A stretch of DNA of 64,000 nt. Source: Mycolicibacterium duvalii (GTDB taxonomy: Bacteria; Actinomycetota; Actinomycetes; Mycobacteriales; Mycobacteriaceae). The stretch spans positions 4,278,001 to 4,342,000 of the forward strand of contig NZ_AP022563.1 in NCBI RefSeq assembly GCF_010726645.1, read 5' to 3'. Below the pieces are notes generated by a model. That model saw only the letters and a program-made list of their open reading frames with translations. It did no database searches and was not told the DNA's origin. The position numbers were made by a program, and so were the translations under genes. Below are positions 34,799-44,885 of the stretch, piece after piece (within the stretch, counting starts at the first letter, position 1; every line of letters begins with the position of its first letter).

Positions 34799-35286
34799 CG
34801 GTGGCCCCTGAGGTGACGGGGGACATTCGCGGCGCGGAGCCCCACAATTCCTCGATACCCAGCGACCGGCCGGTCGAGTTCTGGCCGACCGCGGCGATCC
34901 GCTCCGCGCTGGAGAACGACGACATGGCGGTGTGGCAGCGCATCGTCGTCGCGATCAAACGGGACCCGTTCGGCCGCACCGCCCGCCAGGTCGAAGAGGT
35001 GCTGGAGACCTCTGCGCCCTACGGGGTCTCGCGGGCCATGGCCGAGGTGCTGGTGCGCACCCGCGAACATCTCGAGGCCAACGAGCGCGGCGAGGTGGCG
35101 CGCCACGTGCACCTGCTGCTCGAGCGGTCCGGGCTCGGCGAACAGGAGTTCGCGTCCCGCATCGGCGTGCCCGTCGACCAGTTCACCGCCTATCTGCAGG
35201 GCACGGTCAGCCCGTCGGCGTCGTTGATGATCCGGATGGGCCGGCTCTCGGAGCGTTTCGCCAAGATGCGCCAGCAGCGTCAGTGA
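34795..35286 (+). CDS. Rv0201c-like protein with helix-turn-helix region
   Basis: A 163-residue cytosolic protein equivalent to Rv0201c. The C-terminal half contains LGEQEFASRIGVPVDQFTAYLQGTVSPSASLMIRMGRLSERF, which has the helix-turn-helix pattern of XRE-type DNA-binding domains; the middle is helical. GTG at 34795 is used because it overlaps the mmpL11 stop by four bases and has GAGGAAG upstream; an earlier start would run deep into mmpL11. Coupling to mmpL11 suggests a regulatory or assembly role for that transporter, but function is unknown. Confidence 0.8.
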   Translation: MTVAPEVTGDIRGAEPHNSSIPSDRPVEFWPTAAIRSALENDDMAVWQRIVVAIKRDPFGRTARQVEEVLETSAPYGVSRAMAEVLVRTREHLEANERGEVARHVHLLLERSGLGEQEFASRIGVPVDQFTAYLQGTVSPSASLMIRMGRLSERFAKMRQQRQ

Positions 35287-35298
35287 CGCGACGCCGGC

Positions 35299-35988
35299 CT
35301 ACCGGGTGTGCAGCGGGCTGACGTCGACCACCAGCCAGCGGCCGTCGGTCTTGGTCAGCGTCACCCGCAGGGCCAGCACCGCGCTGTCGGGCGGATTGCC
35401 CGGCGAGTTCTGCGTGCTGCGCAGCACCACCGCCACGCTCGCCGCCGCCGGGCCGATCGCCTCGACACCCGCCGACACCGTGCGCGCCTGCGCCGACACG
35501 TTGCGTCCGGCCAGGTCCTGCGCGACGCCGGCGAAATCGGCGCGGAAGCGCTCGGCGCTCTCGGGGGACATCAGGCCGGCGGCCCGGTCGATCGACGCGG
35601 TCGGGTTCTGCGGGGTGAAGGTCGCCGAGGCCTCGGCGACGCTGCTCGCGATCCCGGCGACCTCCGTCGTGTCCGCCTGCAGCGTGCGGGCCGGGATCGT
35701 CCACTGGGTGTAGCCGACCACCGCGGCCGCCACCAGTACCGCGGTGGCGGTGCCGACCACCGCCAACCGCAGGCCGGGCCCGTCGTCGTCGGTGCCCATG
35801 GTCACCGCGTCCCGCCGGGCCAGCACGAAGTTGAGGACCACGCCCTCGACGATCAGCAGGCACAGCACCGAGAAGACCGCGACCCACCAGCGCGGCCACG
35901 CCAGCGCCACACCGATGTAGGTCAGCGCGACGACGGCGGCCAGCGGGGCCAGCACGTCGAACGCCAGGACGCGTAGCCGGTTCCTCAT
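35299..35988 (-). CDS. omamB: Orphaned Mce-associated membrane protein OmamB (Rv0200-like)
   Basis: A 229-residue membrane protein, the same length as Rv0200. Helices near residues 8-30, 35-55 and 75-95 (LAVVGTATAVLVAAAVVGYTQW) precede an extracytoplasmic domain with the pattern of Mce-associated proteins: FTPQNPTASIDRAAGLMSPESAERFRADF and RVTLTKTDGRWLVVDVSPL at the end. Such proteins support Mce lipid importers. Its ATG start overlaps the omamA stop by four bases. Its partner Mce1 system lies at the right end of this window. Confidence 0.8.
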   Translation of the reverse strand: MRNRLRVLAFDVLAPLAAVVALTYIGVALAWPRWWVAVFSVLCLLIVEGVVLNFVLARRDAVTMGTDDDGPGLRLAVVGTATAVLVAAAVVGYTQWTIPARTLQADTTEVAGIASSVAEASATFTPQNPTASIDRAAGLMSPESAERFRADFAGVAQDLAGRNVSAQARTVSAGVEAIGPAAASVAVVLRSTQNSPGNPPDSAVLALRVTLTKTDGRWLVVDVSPLHTR

Positions 35989-36578
35989 CGGATCCGCTCC
36001 AGCCCGGAGATCGCCAGCTCGCCGTCGACCTCGGCCACGTCCAGCCGCAGCGACCACCGCACCGTCTGGGGCGTCTCGGTGCCGGCGTTCTCGCTGACCG
36101 AGGTCGCGATGACCAGCACGGTGTCGGTGCGCGTCGCGAACCCGGTCAGCTCGTCGCCCGCGTCGGGGCCGCCGTCGGGGCTGCGGTCGTCGGGCTGCTC
36201 GTGGTGGATCTCCTCCAGCGACACCGAGTTCACCTGGCCGGAGGTGCGCGACTGCAAGGTCTGCACCAGGCGCCGGAACGGCTCCACCGAGGCCTCGAAG
36301 TCGACGTTGAGCTGTCCGACCGTGCCTTCGTGCAGCGCGGCCAGGTCGGCATCGACGGTGTCCTTGTTCATGTTGACCAGCACCCCGGTCCATTCGGCGG
36401 CGGTCTGCAACACCGCGGTGCGGTGATCGATCTCGGCGGTCTCGGCGCGGTGGCCGCTCCAGATCCACACGCCCACCGCCACGGCGACGACGGCCACCAC
36501 CCCGAGCACCGCCGACGCGACACCGAAACCGGAGAACACCCCGGTTTCCGGCTGGGGCTCCTGCTCGTCGTCGGGCAT
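35985..36578 (-). CDS. omamA: Orphaned Mce-associated membrane protein OmamA (Rv0199-like)
   Basis: A 197-residue single-pass membrane protein. One helix near residues 18-42 (GVASAVLGVVAVVAVAVGVWIW) is followed by a coil-rich region and a NTF2-like extracytoplasmic domain (TDTVLVIATSVSENAG, then RWSLRLDVAEVDGELAISGLERI). In M. tuberculosis, OmamA is needed for stability of Mce1 and Mce4 importers and hence fatty acid and cholesterol uptake. ATG at 36578 is chosen because it begins the short acidic MPDDEQEPQP leader before the helix. Divergent from zmp1; coupled to omamB downstream. Confidence 0.8.
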   Translation of the reverse strand: MPDDEQEPQPETGVFSGFGVASAVLGVVAVVAVAVGVWIWSGHRAETAEIDHRTAVLQTAAEWTGVLVNMNKDTVDADLAALHEGTVGQLNVDFEASVEPFRRLVQTLQSRTSGQVNSVSLEEIHHEQPDDRSPDGGPDAGDELTGFATRTDTVLVIATSVSENAGTETPQTVRWSLRLDVAEVDGELAISGLERIR

Positions 36579-36641
36579 GCGCGTGAGAGTACCTGTGCGG
36601 CAGCACCGGGAGCCCCGCCGGACTTCTGGCAGGCTGGTGGG

Positions 36642-38675
36642 GTGACGGTAGAAACAGCAGCGACCCCCGCGACGAACCCGACGACGCTTCGATCCGGACT
36701 CGACCTGAGCTACGTCGACACCTCGGCCCGCCCGCAGGACGACCTGTTCGGTCACGTCAACGGCCGTTGGCTGGCCGAGTACGAGATCCCCGCCGACCGG
36801 GCGACCGACGGGGCGTTTCGCACCCTCTACGACCGCGCCGAGGAACAGATCCGCGAGATCATCACCAGCGCCGCGGAGTCGGCAGCCGCGGGATCGACCA
36901 CGGCCGACCCCGACGCGCAGCGCATCGGCGACCTGTACGCCAGCTTCATGGACGAGCAGACCATCCGCGAACGCGGCCTGGCGCCACTGCTCGACGAACT
37001 GGCGGGCATCGATGCCGCCGACTCAGTCGAGGCGCTGGCCGCGGTGATGGGAACCCTGCAGCGCACCGGGGCCGGCGGCGGCACCGGTCTGTACGTCGAC
37101 ACCGACTCCAAGGACTCCAGCCGCTACCTGCTGCACCTGACGCAGTCGGGCATCGGGCTGCCCGACGAGTCCTACTACCGCGAGCCGCAGCACGCCGGCA
37201 TCCTGGCGGCCTACCCGGACCACATCGCCTCGATGCTGGCCCTGGTCTTCGGCGGCCCGGCCGGTGACCATGCCGCCACCGCGGCGGCGATCGTCGCGCT
37301 GGAGACCAAGATCGCCGCGGCGCACTGGGACGTCGTCAAACGCCGCGACGCCGACCTGACCTACAACCTGCGCCGCCTGTCGGACCTGACCGGTGAGGCG
37401 CCGGGCTTCGACTGGACCGGGTGGCTCACCGCGCTGGGCGCGCACCCGGAGCGGGCCGCCGAGGTGGTGGTCCGCCAGCCCGACTTCCTGACCGCGTTCG
37501 CCGCGTTGTGGACCTCCGAGCCGCTCGAGGACTGGAAGAACTGGCTGCGCTGGCGCGTCATCCGGGCCCGCGCGTCACTGCTCACCGACGAGCTGGTCGC
37601 CGCCGATTTCGAGTTCTACGGGCGCCGGCTGTCGGGCACCGAGGAGATCCGGGCCCGGTGGAAGCGCGGCGTGTCGGTGGTCGAGAGCCTGATGGGCGAC
37701 GCAGTGGGTCGCCTCTACGTCGAGCGGCACTTCCCGCCGCACGCCAAGGCGCGGATGGACGAGCTGGTGGCCAATCTGCGCGAGGCCTACCGGGTCAGCA
37801 TCACCGAGCTCGACTGGATGACGCCGCAGACCCGGCAGAAGGCACTGGCCAAGCTCGACAAGTTCACCCCCAAGATCGGCTATCCGCCGAAGTGGCGCGA
37901 CTACTCGACGCTGGTGATCGACCGCGCCGACCTGTACGGGAACTACCTGCGCGGCTACGCCCTCGAATACGACCGCGACCTGGCCAAGCTGGGCGGCCCG
38001 GTGGACCGCGACGAGTGGTTCATGACGCCGCAGACCGTCAACGCCTACTACAACCCCGGGATGAACGAGATCGTCTTCCCGGCCGCGATCCTGCAGCCGC
38101 CGTTCTTCGACGCCGAGGCCGACGACGCCGCCAACTACGGGGGTATCGGCGCGGTGATCGGCCACGAGATCGGCCACGGATTCGACGACCAGGGCGCCAA
38201 GTACGACGGCGACGGCAACCTGGTGGACTGGTGGACCGACGCCGACCGTGACGAATTCGGCGCCCGCACAAAGGCGTTGATCGAGCAGTACGAGCACTTC
38301 GTCCCGCGTGCACTGGCGGGGCAGCACGACGCTCACGTCAACGGCGCCTTCACCGTCGGCGAGAACATCGGCGACCTCGGCGGGCTGTCCATCGCGCTGC
38401 TGGCCTACCGGCTCTCGCTGCAGGGTGAGCCGGCCCCGGTGATCGACGGCCTGACGGGTGTGCAGAGAGTTTTCTACGGCTGGGCCCAGGTGTGGCGCAC
38501 GAAGTCCCGGGAGGCCGAGGCGCTTCGCCGCCTGGCCGTGGATCCGCATTCGCCGCCCGAGTTCCGCTGCAACGGTGTGATCCGCAACATGGACGCGTTC
38601 TACGAGGCCTTCGACGTCGACAGCGACGACGCGCTGTATCTCGAACCGCAACGCCGGGTGCGCATCTGGAACTGA
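36642..38675 (+). CDS. zmp1: Zinc metalloprotease Zmp1 (M13 / neprilysin family)
   Basis: A 677-residue M13 metallopeptidase. The zinc site HEIGHGFDD begins at about residue 508 and the third ligand is the Glu of ENIGDLGG at about 574, with the substrate-binding NAYYNP motif upstream. No signal peptide or membrane helix is visible, as for the M. tuberculosis protein of 663 residues, which nevertheless reaches the host and affects inflammasome activation. In an environmental species the substrate is unknown. The GTG at 36642 gives the family N-terminus; it is divergent from omamA. Confidence 0.95.
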   Translation: MTVETAATPATNPTTLRSGLDLSYVDTSARPQDDLFGHVNGRWLAEYEIPADRATDGAFRTLYDRAEEQIREIITSAAESAAAGSTTADPDAQRIGDLYASFMDEQTIRERGLAPLLDELAGIDAADSVEALAAVMGTLQRTGAGGGTGLYVDTDSKDSSRYLLHLTQSGIGLPDESYYREPQHAGILAAYPDHIASMLALVFGGPAGDHAATAAAIVALETKIAAAHWDVVKRRDADLTYNLRRLSDLTGEAPGFDWTGWLTALGAHPERAAEVVVRQPDFLTAFAALWTSEPLEDWKNWLRWRVIRARASLLTDELVAADFEFYGRRLSGTEEIRARWKRGVSVVESLMGDAVGRLYVERHFPPHAKARMDELVANLREAYRVSITELDWMTPQTRQKALAKLDKFTPKIGYPPKWRDYSTLVIDRADLYGNYLRGYALEYDRDLAKLGGPVDRDEWFMTPQTVNAYYNPGMNEIVFPAAILQPPFFDAEADDAANYGGIGAVIGHEIGHGFDDQGAKYDGDGNLVDWWTDADRDEFGARTKALIEQYEHFVPRALAGQHDAHVNGAFTVGENIGDLGGLSIALLAYRLSLQGEPAPVIDGLTGVQRVFYGWAQVWRTKSREAEALRRLAVDPHSPPEFRCNGVIRNMDAFYEAFDVDSDDALYLEPQRRVRIWN

Positions 38676-38898
38676 GCGACCCGTGTCGGACGTGAACCTG
38701 TCCGGCTGCTGAAAGTTCGCTGCCGAACCGCTGGCTCACGTGGACGGGCCACCGGGGCGCTCATAGCCTCGATGGGTAGCAGTTCCTGGTAGCCACATTC
38801 ACCGGCCGCAATTCGTCGAGCGGCGCCGGCGACCCACCGTCACCGCCGACGGCTGGTTTGCTGTGCGCTGGTTCGGCGCTGCAGAAAGCGATCCGCGC

Positions 38899-39288
38899 AT
38901 GTCGATCCGCCCCGCTCTGTCGATCACCGTCGTCCTCGTCGCGACCGTCCTGGCCCCCGGCCTGGCCGTGGCCCACGCCGACCCGAATGATCCTGCGCCC
39001 GCGCAGATCTCGGGGGACGGGCAGGTGCGCTCGGAGCAGTCGGCCAGCGTGGCGGGCAGCAAGCCGTGCATGACCAGCGTCGGCACGATGGGCACCTCCG
39101 ATGTCCGCAGTTCCGACATGGGTGTGCCCCATCAGCTGGCCGAGGAGGCGGGACCCGAGTGGGTGGGGTCCGACGGTTGGCAGGCCCAAGGACTCAGCCG
39201 CTCGAACCCGTGGGGCGGCAATTTCGACCCGACCAATACCCACACCGGCCCCGCCTGCAAGCCCGTCACGGCAGGCTCGTTCTCCTAA
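38899..39288 (+). CDS. Small secreted protein of unknown function
   Basis: A 129-residue exported protein. MSIRPALSITVVLVATVLAPGLAVAHADP looks like a signal peptide cleaved after AHA near residue 26. The mature part of about 100 residues is hydrophilic, Gly/Ser/Asn-rich, with two Cys (KPCMTS and GPACKP) that may pair. I do not recognise the family. An in-frame GTG further upstream is possible but would put residues before the signal peptide. Its stop overlaps the stop of the membrane protein on the other strand. Coding bias agrees with the neighbours, which supports it as a real gene. Confidence 0.6.
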   Translation: MSIRPALSITVVLVATVLAPGLAVAHADPNDPAPAQISGDGQVRSEQSASVAGSKPCMTSVGTMGTSDVRSSDMGVPHQLAEEAGPEWVGSDGWQAQGLSRSNPWGGNFDPTNTHTGPACKPVTAGSFS

Positions 39289-39713
39289 CCGGGCGGTGAC
39301 CCGTCCCGCAGCAAGGGACTCAGCGCCAGCACCACGGCCCCGAACGCCGCCAGCGGGGCGGCCAGCGGCAGCCACGGCACGTGCAGCGGTATCACCACCA
39401 CCAGGGCGGCGGCCGCGGCGAACCCCACGGCGGCCAGCAGTGCCGGCGCCGGCGCCCGACCGTCGTTGTGCCGCAACACCAAATAGCCGGCCGCGGACAG
39501 CCCGGCCAGTGCGGTGTACATCGGCGCCGGCTCCCCGAGCAGCACCGTGGCCGTGGCCAGCAGCACCGCGATCGTCGCAGCCGCCCGCCACCACACCGAC
39601 GCCAGCACCGCGATCAGCGCCGCAGCAGCCACCGCCAGCGCCGCCGTGTCGGCACCCGGCGTCGCGGCGGCGACCATCACGATCCCGAACCACAGGGCCC
39701 ACCACGCCGTCAT
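39285..39713 (-). CDS. Small membrane protein of the moxR3 operon (Rv3162c-like)
   Basis: A 142-residue, strongly hydrophobic protein with about five helices (for example ALWFGIVMVAAATPGADTAALAVAAAALIAVLASVWW and LLAAVGFAAAAALVVVIPLHV). It is the last gene of the MoxR-DUF58 operon; ATG at 39713 overlaps the DUF58 stop by four bases. No motif indicates its function; its position resembles that of Rv3162c after Rv3163c. Confidence 0.65.
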   Translation of the reverse strand: MTAWWALWFGIVMVAAATPGADTAALAVAAAALIAVLASVWWRAAATIAVLLATATVLLGEPAPMYTALAGLSAAGYLVLRHNDGRAPAPALLAAVGFAAAAALVVVIPLHVPWLPLAAPLAAFGAVVLALSPLLRDGSPPG

Positions 39714-40947
39714 GACCGGGCGCCTCGCTGGTTGGGCATCAGCGTCATCGCCTGATCCAGGGTCGCCGACTCCGGCCACGCCACGATGTCGACCCCGACG
39801 GTGGCCATGTCCCGGTACATGAAGGAGCGCTGCAATCCCCACATGCGTTCCACCAGCGGATCATCGACGTCGGGAATCGGGCATCCCTGCATGATGTCGA
39901 CCGCGATGACCGCGTGCCCGCGTTTGCGCAGGTCGATCAACGCCAGCGCGAACTCGGTGTCCAGCATGGTCGAGAAGGCCACCACGATCGCCCCGGCCGG
40001 GACGGCCGGGCGCGGAGCCAGAGTGCCGGACGCCGTCTCGAAGGTGTCGGCCGCACCCAGCATGGTGTCGAGGATGCGGTAGAACTGCCGCTGCCCGATA
40101 TCGGCGCCCAGCCAACGGGTCTGGCGTCCACCCAGCGCGACCAGACCGGCGCGGTCGCCGTAGCGCAGTGCGCTCTGCACCACCTGCGCGGCGCCCCGGG
40201 CCGCGCGCTCGGTCGCCAGCGTCGCCGGACCTGGTGGCTGCCGATACACGTCGAACAGCACGACCACGTCGGCGGCGCGGTCGGTCAGCCGCTCGGTGAC
40301 GTGCAGCGCGCCCCGCCGCGCACTGACCGGCCAGTTCACTGTTCTGAGTTGGTCTCCGGGCACGTAGGGACGGATGTCGGCGTACTCGACGCCGGGCCCG
40401 ATGTGGCGGGTCAGGTGCGTGCCTAGCCGATCGAGCAGCTCGCTGCGCGGAATCGGGGTCGACTGCGCGAACGCCACCGGGAACACGAACACCTGTGCGG
40501 CGTCGACCACCCCGGTGCCGCGCAGCAGTCCGCCGCGCGCCGACACGCCCACCTCCACCCGGACCGGGTAGCGGCCCCACCGCGCGGCGCTGACCGACAC
40601 CGTGGCCGGCGTCCCGTCGTCGCACACCTCGAGGTCGGCGTCCGGCAGCGTCGAGAACCGGACCTGCACGGCGCTGCCGTCGTCGGCGTCGGCCGTCAGG
40701 GCCACCCGCACCGCATCGCCCTCGAAGCACCGCTGCAGCGACGGGTCCGCGTGCACCCGGACGGTGGGCAGGTGGCGCTGCCACGACAACGAGCACAGCA
40801 CGCCCAGCAACGGCGCGGCGAACACCACCAGATCCCAGCGCCCGGCCACCAGTGCACCGACCAGCGCCACGCCGGCGCACGCCGCGAGTGTGCGGGTCAA
40901 CGCCGAGGCACGCCACTGCAGGTCGGCGATGACGGCGTGGTCCGGGT

Positions 40948-40951
<4 letters not shown>
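39710..40951 (-). CDS. DUF58 domain protein (Rv3163c-like)
   Basis: A 413-residue membrane-anchored protein with two N-terminal helices (residues about 18-60), a beta-rich middle and a C-terminal DUF58/von Willebrand A-like domain carrying PVSARRGALHVTERLTDRAADVVVLFD, where the FD is the remnant of a MIDAS motif. DUF58 proteins are regular partners of MoxR AAA+ ATPases, thought to act in protein complex maturation at the envelope. ATG at 40951 overlaps the moxR stop by four bases. Confidence 0.85.
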
Positions 40952-41906
<955 letters not shown>

Positions 41907-41910
<4 letters not shown>

Positions 41911-42389
41911 AGTTGCTCCAGACGTCGGAGTATCTCGTCGAGGGTGTCCCGCCCGGGGCCGGGCTCCCGGCTCCCGGTCCGGGAGATGTTCTCGGGGTCG
42001 ACCCACGCCCACAGCTCGGGGCCGAACAGCATCCGGCCGCTGGCCTGAAAAGCTCGTGCGTCCTTTGCTTTCCGCGTTCCCGCCGCAAGCTCGAACTGCC
42101 GCGCCAACAGCGGTCGCAGTCGGCGGTCCCAGTCGGCGCGGGTGGACTCCGACCACGAGATCAGTGTCTCGGTGCGCGACAACCACCGTTGCAGCGCCGC
42201 ATCGGCTCCGTCGGCGGCGGCGTCCTCGGCCTCCTGCGGGGGATGCGACAGCCGCCACCCGGCGGTGAGCACGCCGGCCGCCACGGCCACCCCGGCCGCC
42301 GGCACCGCGAGCTGCCGGTCCGCCAGCATCAGGGCCACCAGTTGCGCGGCGACCACCAGCACGGTCCCGCCGATGACGAGTTTGGTCAC
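41907..42389 (-). CDS. Membrane protein of the moxR3 operon (Rv3165c-like)
   Basis: A 160-residue protein with two N-terminal helices (VIGGTVLVVAAQLVALMLA and VPAAGVAVAAGVLTAGWRLS) and a helical cytosolic domain with LLARQFELAAGTRKAKDARAFQA and WAWVDPEN. It has the length of Rv3165c. Function unknown. Both ends overlap neighbours by four bases, so it is translationally coupled within the operon. Confidence 0.75.
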
Positions 42390-43324
42390 TGCGCCTCCTG
42401 GAGTTCGCGCTGTACCGACCGCAGCGCCACGAGCGCGTCGTCGCGGTGCTGCTCGGTCATGACGTGGCGGCTGAACCTGGCCTCTTCGAACAACTCGACG
42501 AGCTCGGCGGCGCTGCCGGCGCGCAGCACTCGGCGTTCCACGGCGCGCGCCAGCACCTCCGACGGGGTGTCGGAGGCACGGGGGCTGGCGTCCGGCGATT
42601 TCTCCAGTTCTCTTTCCATCGCGGCATAACAGGCGATGATGGCGTCGCGCGGATCGCGGCTGCGGTCACCGATCTCGGCCAGGCCGAGTTCGGCCGCCCG
42701 CGCCAGGTCGGGCGCCCCGGCGCTCGGAGGCTCTGCGACGAGGTGTCCGTCGTCGTCGACCGGCGGTGCCGGCGCGGGCCGGCCGCGGCGGCCGCGGATG
42801 CCCGCCACGATCGACAACAGCAACATCGCGATGGTCCCGGCGAGGAAGTACCCGAAAAGGGTGTCGGAGCCCTCTGCGGGCGGGGTGGTTCCGGGGTCGG
42901 CGCCGCCGGCATCGTCGGGCGGCGACCCGCCCGCGGCGGCCCCGTCGGCGTCTGGGACGTCGACCTCCCAGCGCTGGAGCAACAGCAGCACAGCCAGCCA
43001 CACCAGCATCACCACGGCGGCGAAGGCCAACAGGCGCCAGCGCAGCGGCCCGCCGGCACCACCTCTGCGGCGCGGCGGTTCCTCGGTGTGCCCGGCGCGC
43101 CGGCGACGCGGTTGGGCGAACACCGCCAGGGTCATGATCGCCAGCGCCACCGCGAACATCGCGACGACCGCGACCGCCGAGCCGCCACCGCGGCCCTCGT
43201 CGGGTTGGCGCGGGGGCGGGTCCGGCTGGTCGCCCGGCAGGTAGCCGCGCAGCGCGAGCGCGCTCAGCAGCACCGCAACCAGCACCGCGACCTTGCGCGC
43301 CACCGCCTTGCCGTCACCGGGCAT
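42386..43324 (-). CDS. DUF4129 membrane protein of the moxR3 operon (Rv3166c-like)
   Basis: A 312-residue membrane protein and the first gene of the moxR3 operon. Four helices are visible (about residues 10-28, 50-70, 98-115 and 158-175), with Pro/Gly-rich loops between. The cytosolic C-terminal domain, ARDPRDAIIACYAAMERELEKS-like, followed by TPSEVLARAV and ELVELFEEARFSRHVMTEQHRDDAL, is the DUF4129 signature. DUF4129 proteins occur with MoxR/DUF58 and transglutaminase genes. Function unknown; probably the membrane platform of this system. Confidence 0.8.
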   Translation of the reverse strand: MPGDGKAVARKVAVLVAVLLSALALRGYLPGDQPDPPPRQPDEGRGGGSAVAVVAMFAVALAIMTLAVFAQPRRRRAGHTEEPPRRRGGAGGPLRWRLLAFAAVVMLVWLAVLLLLQRWEVDVPDADGAAAGGSPPDDAGGADPGTTPPAEGSDTLFGYFLAGTIAMLLLSIVAGIRGRRGRPAPAPPVDDDGHLVAEPPSAGAPDLARAAELGLAEIGDRSRDPRDAIIACYAAMERELEKSPDASPRASDTPSEVLARAVERRVLRAGSAAELVELFEEARFSRHVMTEQHRDDALVALRSVQRELQEAQ

Positions 43325-43416
43325 CGGCCCACCCTGAACTCAGTGCCGACAGTCACAGGCGGCCATCGGCCTGACCCCATGGTGGCACGGTCACACCGCG
43401 CGGGGCGGAACTACCG

Positions 43417-43447
43417 GGTCAGAACAGCTGGCAGGTCAGAACAGCTG
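43417..43447. repeat. 14-base tandem duplication at the 3' end of the L,D-transpeptidase gene
   Basis: GGTCAGAACAGCTG occurs at 43417-43430 and again at 43434-43447, a period of 17 bases. The copy at 43434 contains the real stop and last two codons; the other lies just beyond the stop. Confidence 0.7.
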
Positions 43448-44428
43448 CCAATCGTGGGCGCCGTCCTGCTGGGTGTACCACCCGCCGTCGGTGTTCTTGA
43501 TGACCACCGGGTCACCGCTGCCGAAGGTGTCGAAGAACCACTGGGCGTTGGCCGGACTGAGGTTGACGCAGCCGTGGCTGACGTTGGAGCTGCCCTGCGA
43601 ACCCACCGACCAGGGGGCACTGTGCACGAAGATCCCGCTGTTGTCGATGCGGACCGCGTCCTGCACCTTGATCTTGTAGCCCTCGCCGGACGGGTCGTCG
43701 ACGGGCACCCCGTAGGTCGAGGAGTCCATCACCATGTCGGCGAACTTCTCCAGCACGTAGTAGGTGCCGTTCTTGGTGTCATAGCCGGGCTTGCCCATCG
43801 AGACCGGGAAGGTCTTGACCAGCTCACCGTTGATCATGACTTCCATCTCTTTGGTGTTGTTGTCGATGGTCGCGACCTGCGACTCGCCGACGCGGAAGCT
43901 GGACTTGGTGCCGGCGGCGTCGATGTTGACCGTGGTGTGGGCCGGCCAGAAGTCCTGCGGACGCCACCGCACCTGCGTGTCGTTGATCCAGTAAAAGCGT
44001 CCCGGCACCGGCGGGTTCGACGAGATGTGAATCGCTCCCTCGGCCATCGGACGGTTGGCGATGGGCCGCTGGAAGTTGATGATGATCGGCTTGGCCACGC
44101 CGACCAGCGCACCGTCGACCGGGTTGAAGGACGGCGGCACGAACGGCGGTTGACCGACGAACGGGGTGGGGTTCTGCCCGGCGGGGGTGCCCTCCGGGAT
44201 CGCCATCGGCTGGCCGGGGACCACCGCCAGCGGGTCTGCGGCGGTCGGGCCGCCCGGGGCGGGCAGGCCGACCGGGTTCGGCGGCGGCGGCACTCCGGGG
44301 TCCGCAGGCGGCGGAACCGGTGCGATGCCGGGCTGGGCCAGCGCCGACGGCGCGCCCAGGGTCAGCACTGCCACGACGGCGGATGCCATCACCAGGGCCA
44401 TCGTCCGGACTTTGTTGCGCTGCCGCAT
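43436..44428 (-). CDS. L,D-transpeptidase, LdtMt4-like (Rv0192)
   Basis: A 330-residue exported peptidoglycan cross-linking enzyme forming 3-3 bonds. A signal peptide ends near ALAQPG (residue 32); a Pro-rich linker of about 80 residues follows, then an Ig-like domain and the YkuD catalytic domain. The motif SHGCVNLS supplies His285 and Cys287. There is no lipobox Cys, so it is probably secreted or retained by the uncleaved signal. GGAGGTATTT lies just upstream of the ATG. The last 14 bases of the gene are duplicated immediately downstream. Confidence 0.92.
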   Translation of the reverse strand: MRQRNKVRTMALVMASAVVAVLTLGAPSALAQPGIAPVPPPADPGVPPPPNPVGLPAPGGPTAADPLAVVPGQPMAIPEGTPAGQNPTPFVGQPPFVPPSFNPVDGALVGVAKPIIINFQRPIANRPMAEGAIHISSNPPVPGRFYWINDTQVRWRPQDFWPAHTTVNIDAAGTKSSFRVGESQVATIDNNTKEMEVMINGELVKTFPVSMGKPGYDTKNGTYYVLEKFADMVMDSSTYGVPVDDPSGEGYKIKVQDAVRIDNSGIFVHSAPWSVGSQGSSNVSHGCVNLSPANAQWFFDTFGSGDPVVIKNTDGGWYTQQDGAHDWQLF

Positions 44429-44588
44429 AAATACCTCCAGTTCAGCGACTTCCCCCAGTGTGGCACAGCATCAGGCTTCGAAACTCCGTGCCGCGGGCAT
44501 GCGAGGGCCAGGCCGCAGCCGTGACCTGCAGTGATCATCGCGCGCGGGCCGCCAGACGTTACGCCGAGCGCGACGTAGGCTCGGCGCC

Positions 44589-44885
44589 ATGATCGTGGCG
44601 TTCAGCATCAGTCCCTCCGGAGGCGACGACACCGGAGGGGTCGGTGAGGCCGTCGCCGAGGCGGTCCGCGTGGTGCGCGCCTCGGGCCTGCCCAACGAGA
44701 CGAACGCGATGTTCACCAACATCGAGGGTGAGTGGGACGAGGTGATGGCCGTCGTCAAGCGGGCTGTCGATGTCGTGGCGGCCCGGTCTCCGCGGGTCAG
44801 CCTGGTACTCAAAGCCGACATCCGCCCGGGCTACACCGGCCAACTCGAGGCCAAGGTCGCGCGGATCGAAGACGCGCTCGGTTAG
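44589..44885 (+). CDS. DUF77/MTH1187-type thiamine-binding-like protein
   Basis: A 98-residue ferredoxin-like protein of the MTH1187/YkoF family (IVAFSISPSG at the start, SPRVSLVLKADIRPGYTGQLEAKVARIE at the end). Some members bind thiamine or its pyrimidine. It stands alone on this strand after a 160-base gap; no thiamine gene or riboswitch is seen nearby. Its stop codon overlaps the ricR stop on the opposite strand by three bases. Confidence 0.8.
   Translation: MIVAFSISPSGGDDTGGVGEAVAEAVRVVRASGLPNETNAMFTNIEGEWDEVMAVVKRAVDVVAARSPRVSLVLKADIRPGYTGQLEAKVARIEDALG

Noticed and set aside
35299..36606. One 435-codon minus-strand frame merging omamB and upstream sequence
   Set aside because: The ATG at 35988 overlapping the omamA stop gives a 229-residue protein matching Rv0200; the extension is the wrong frame of omamA.
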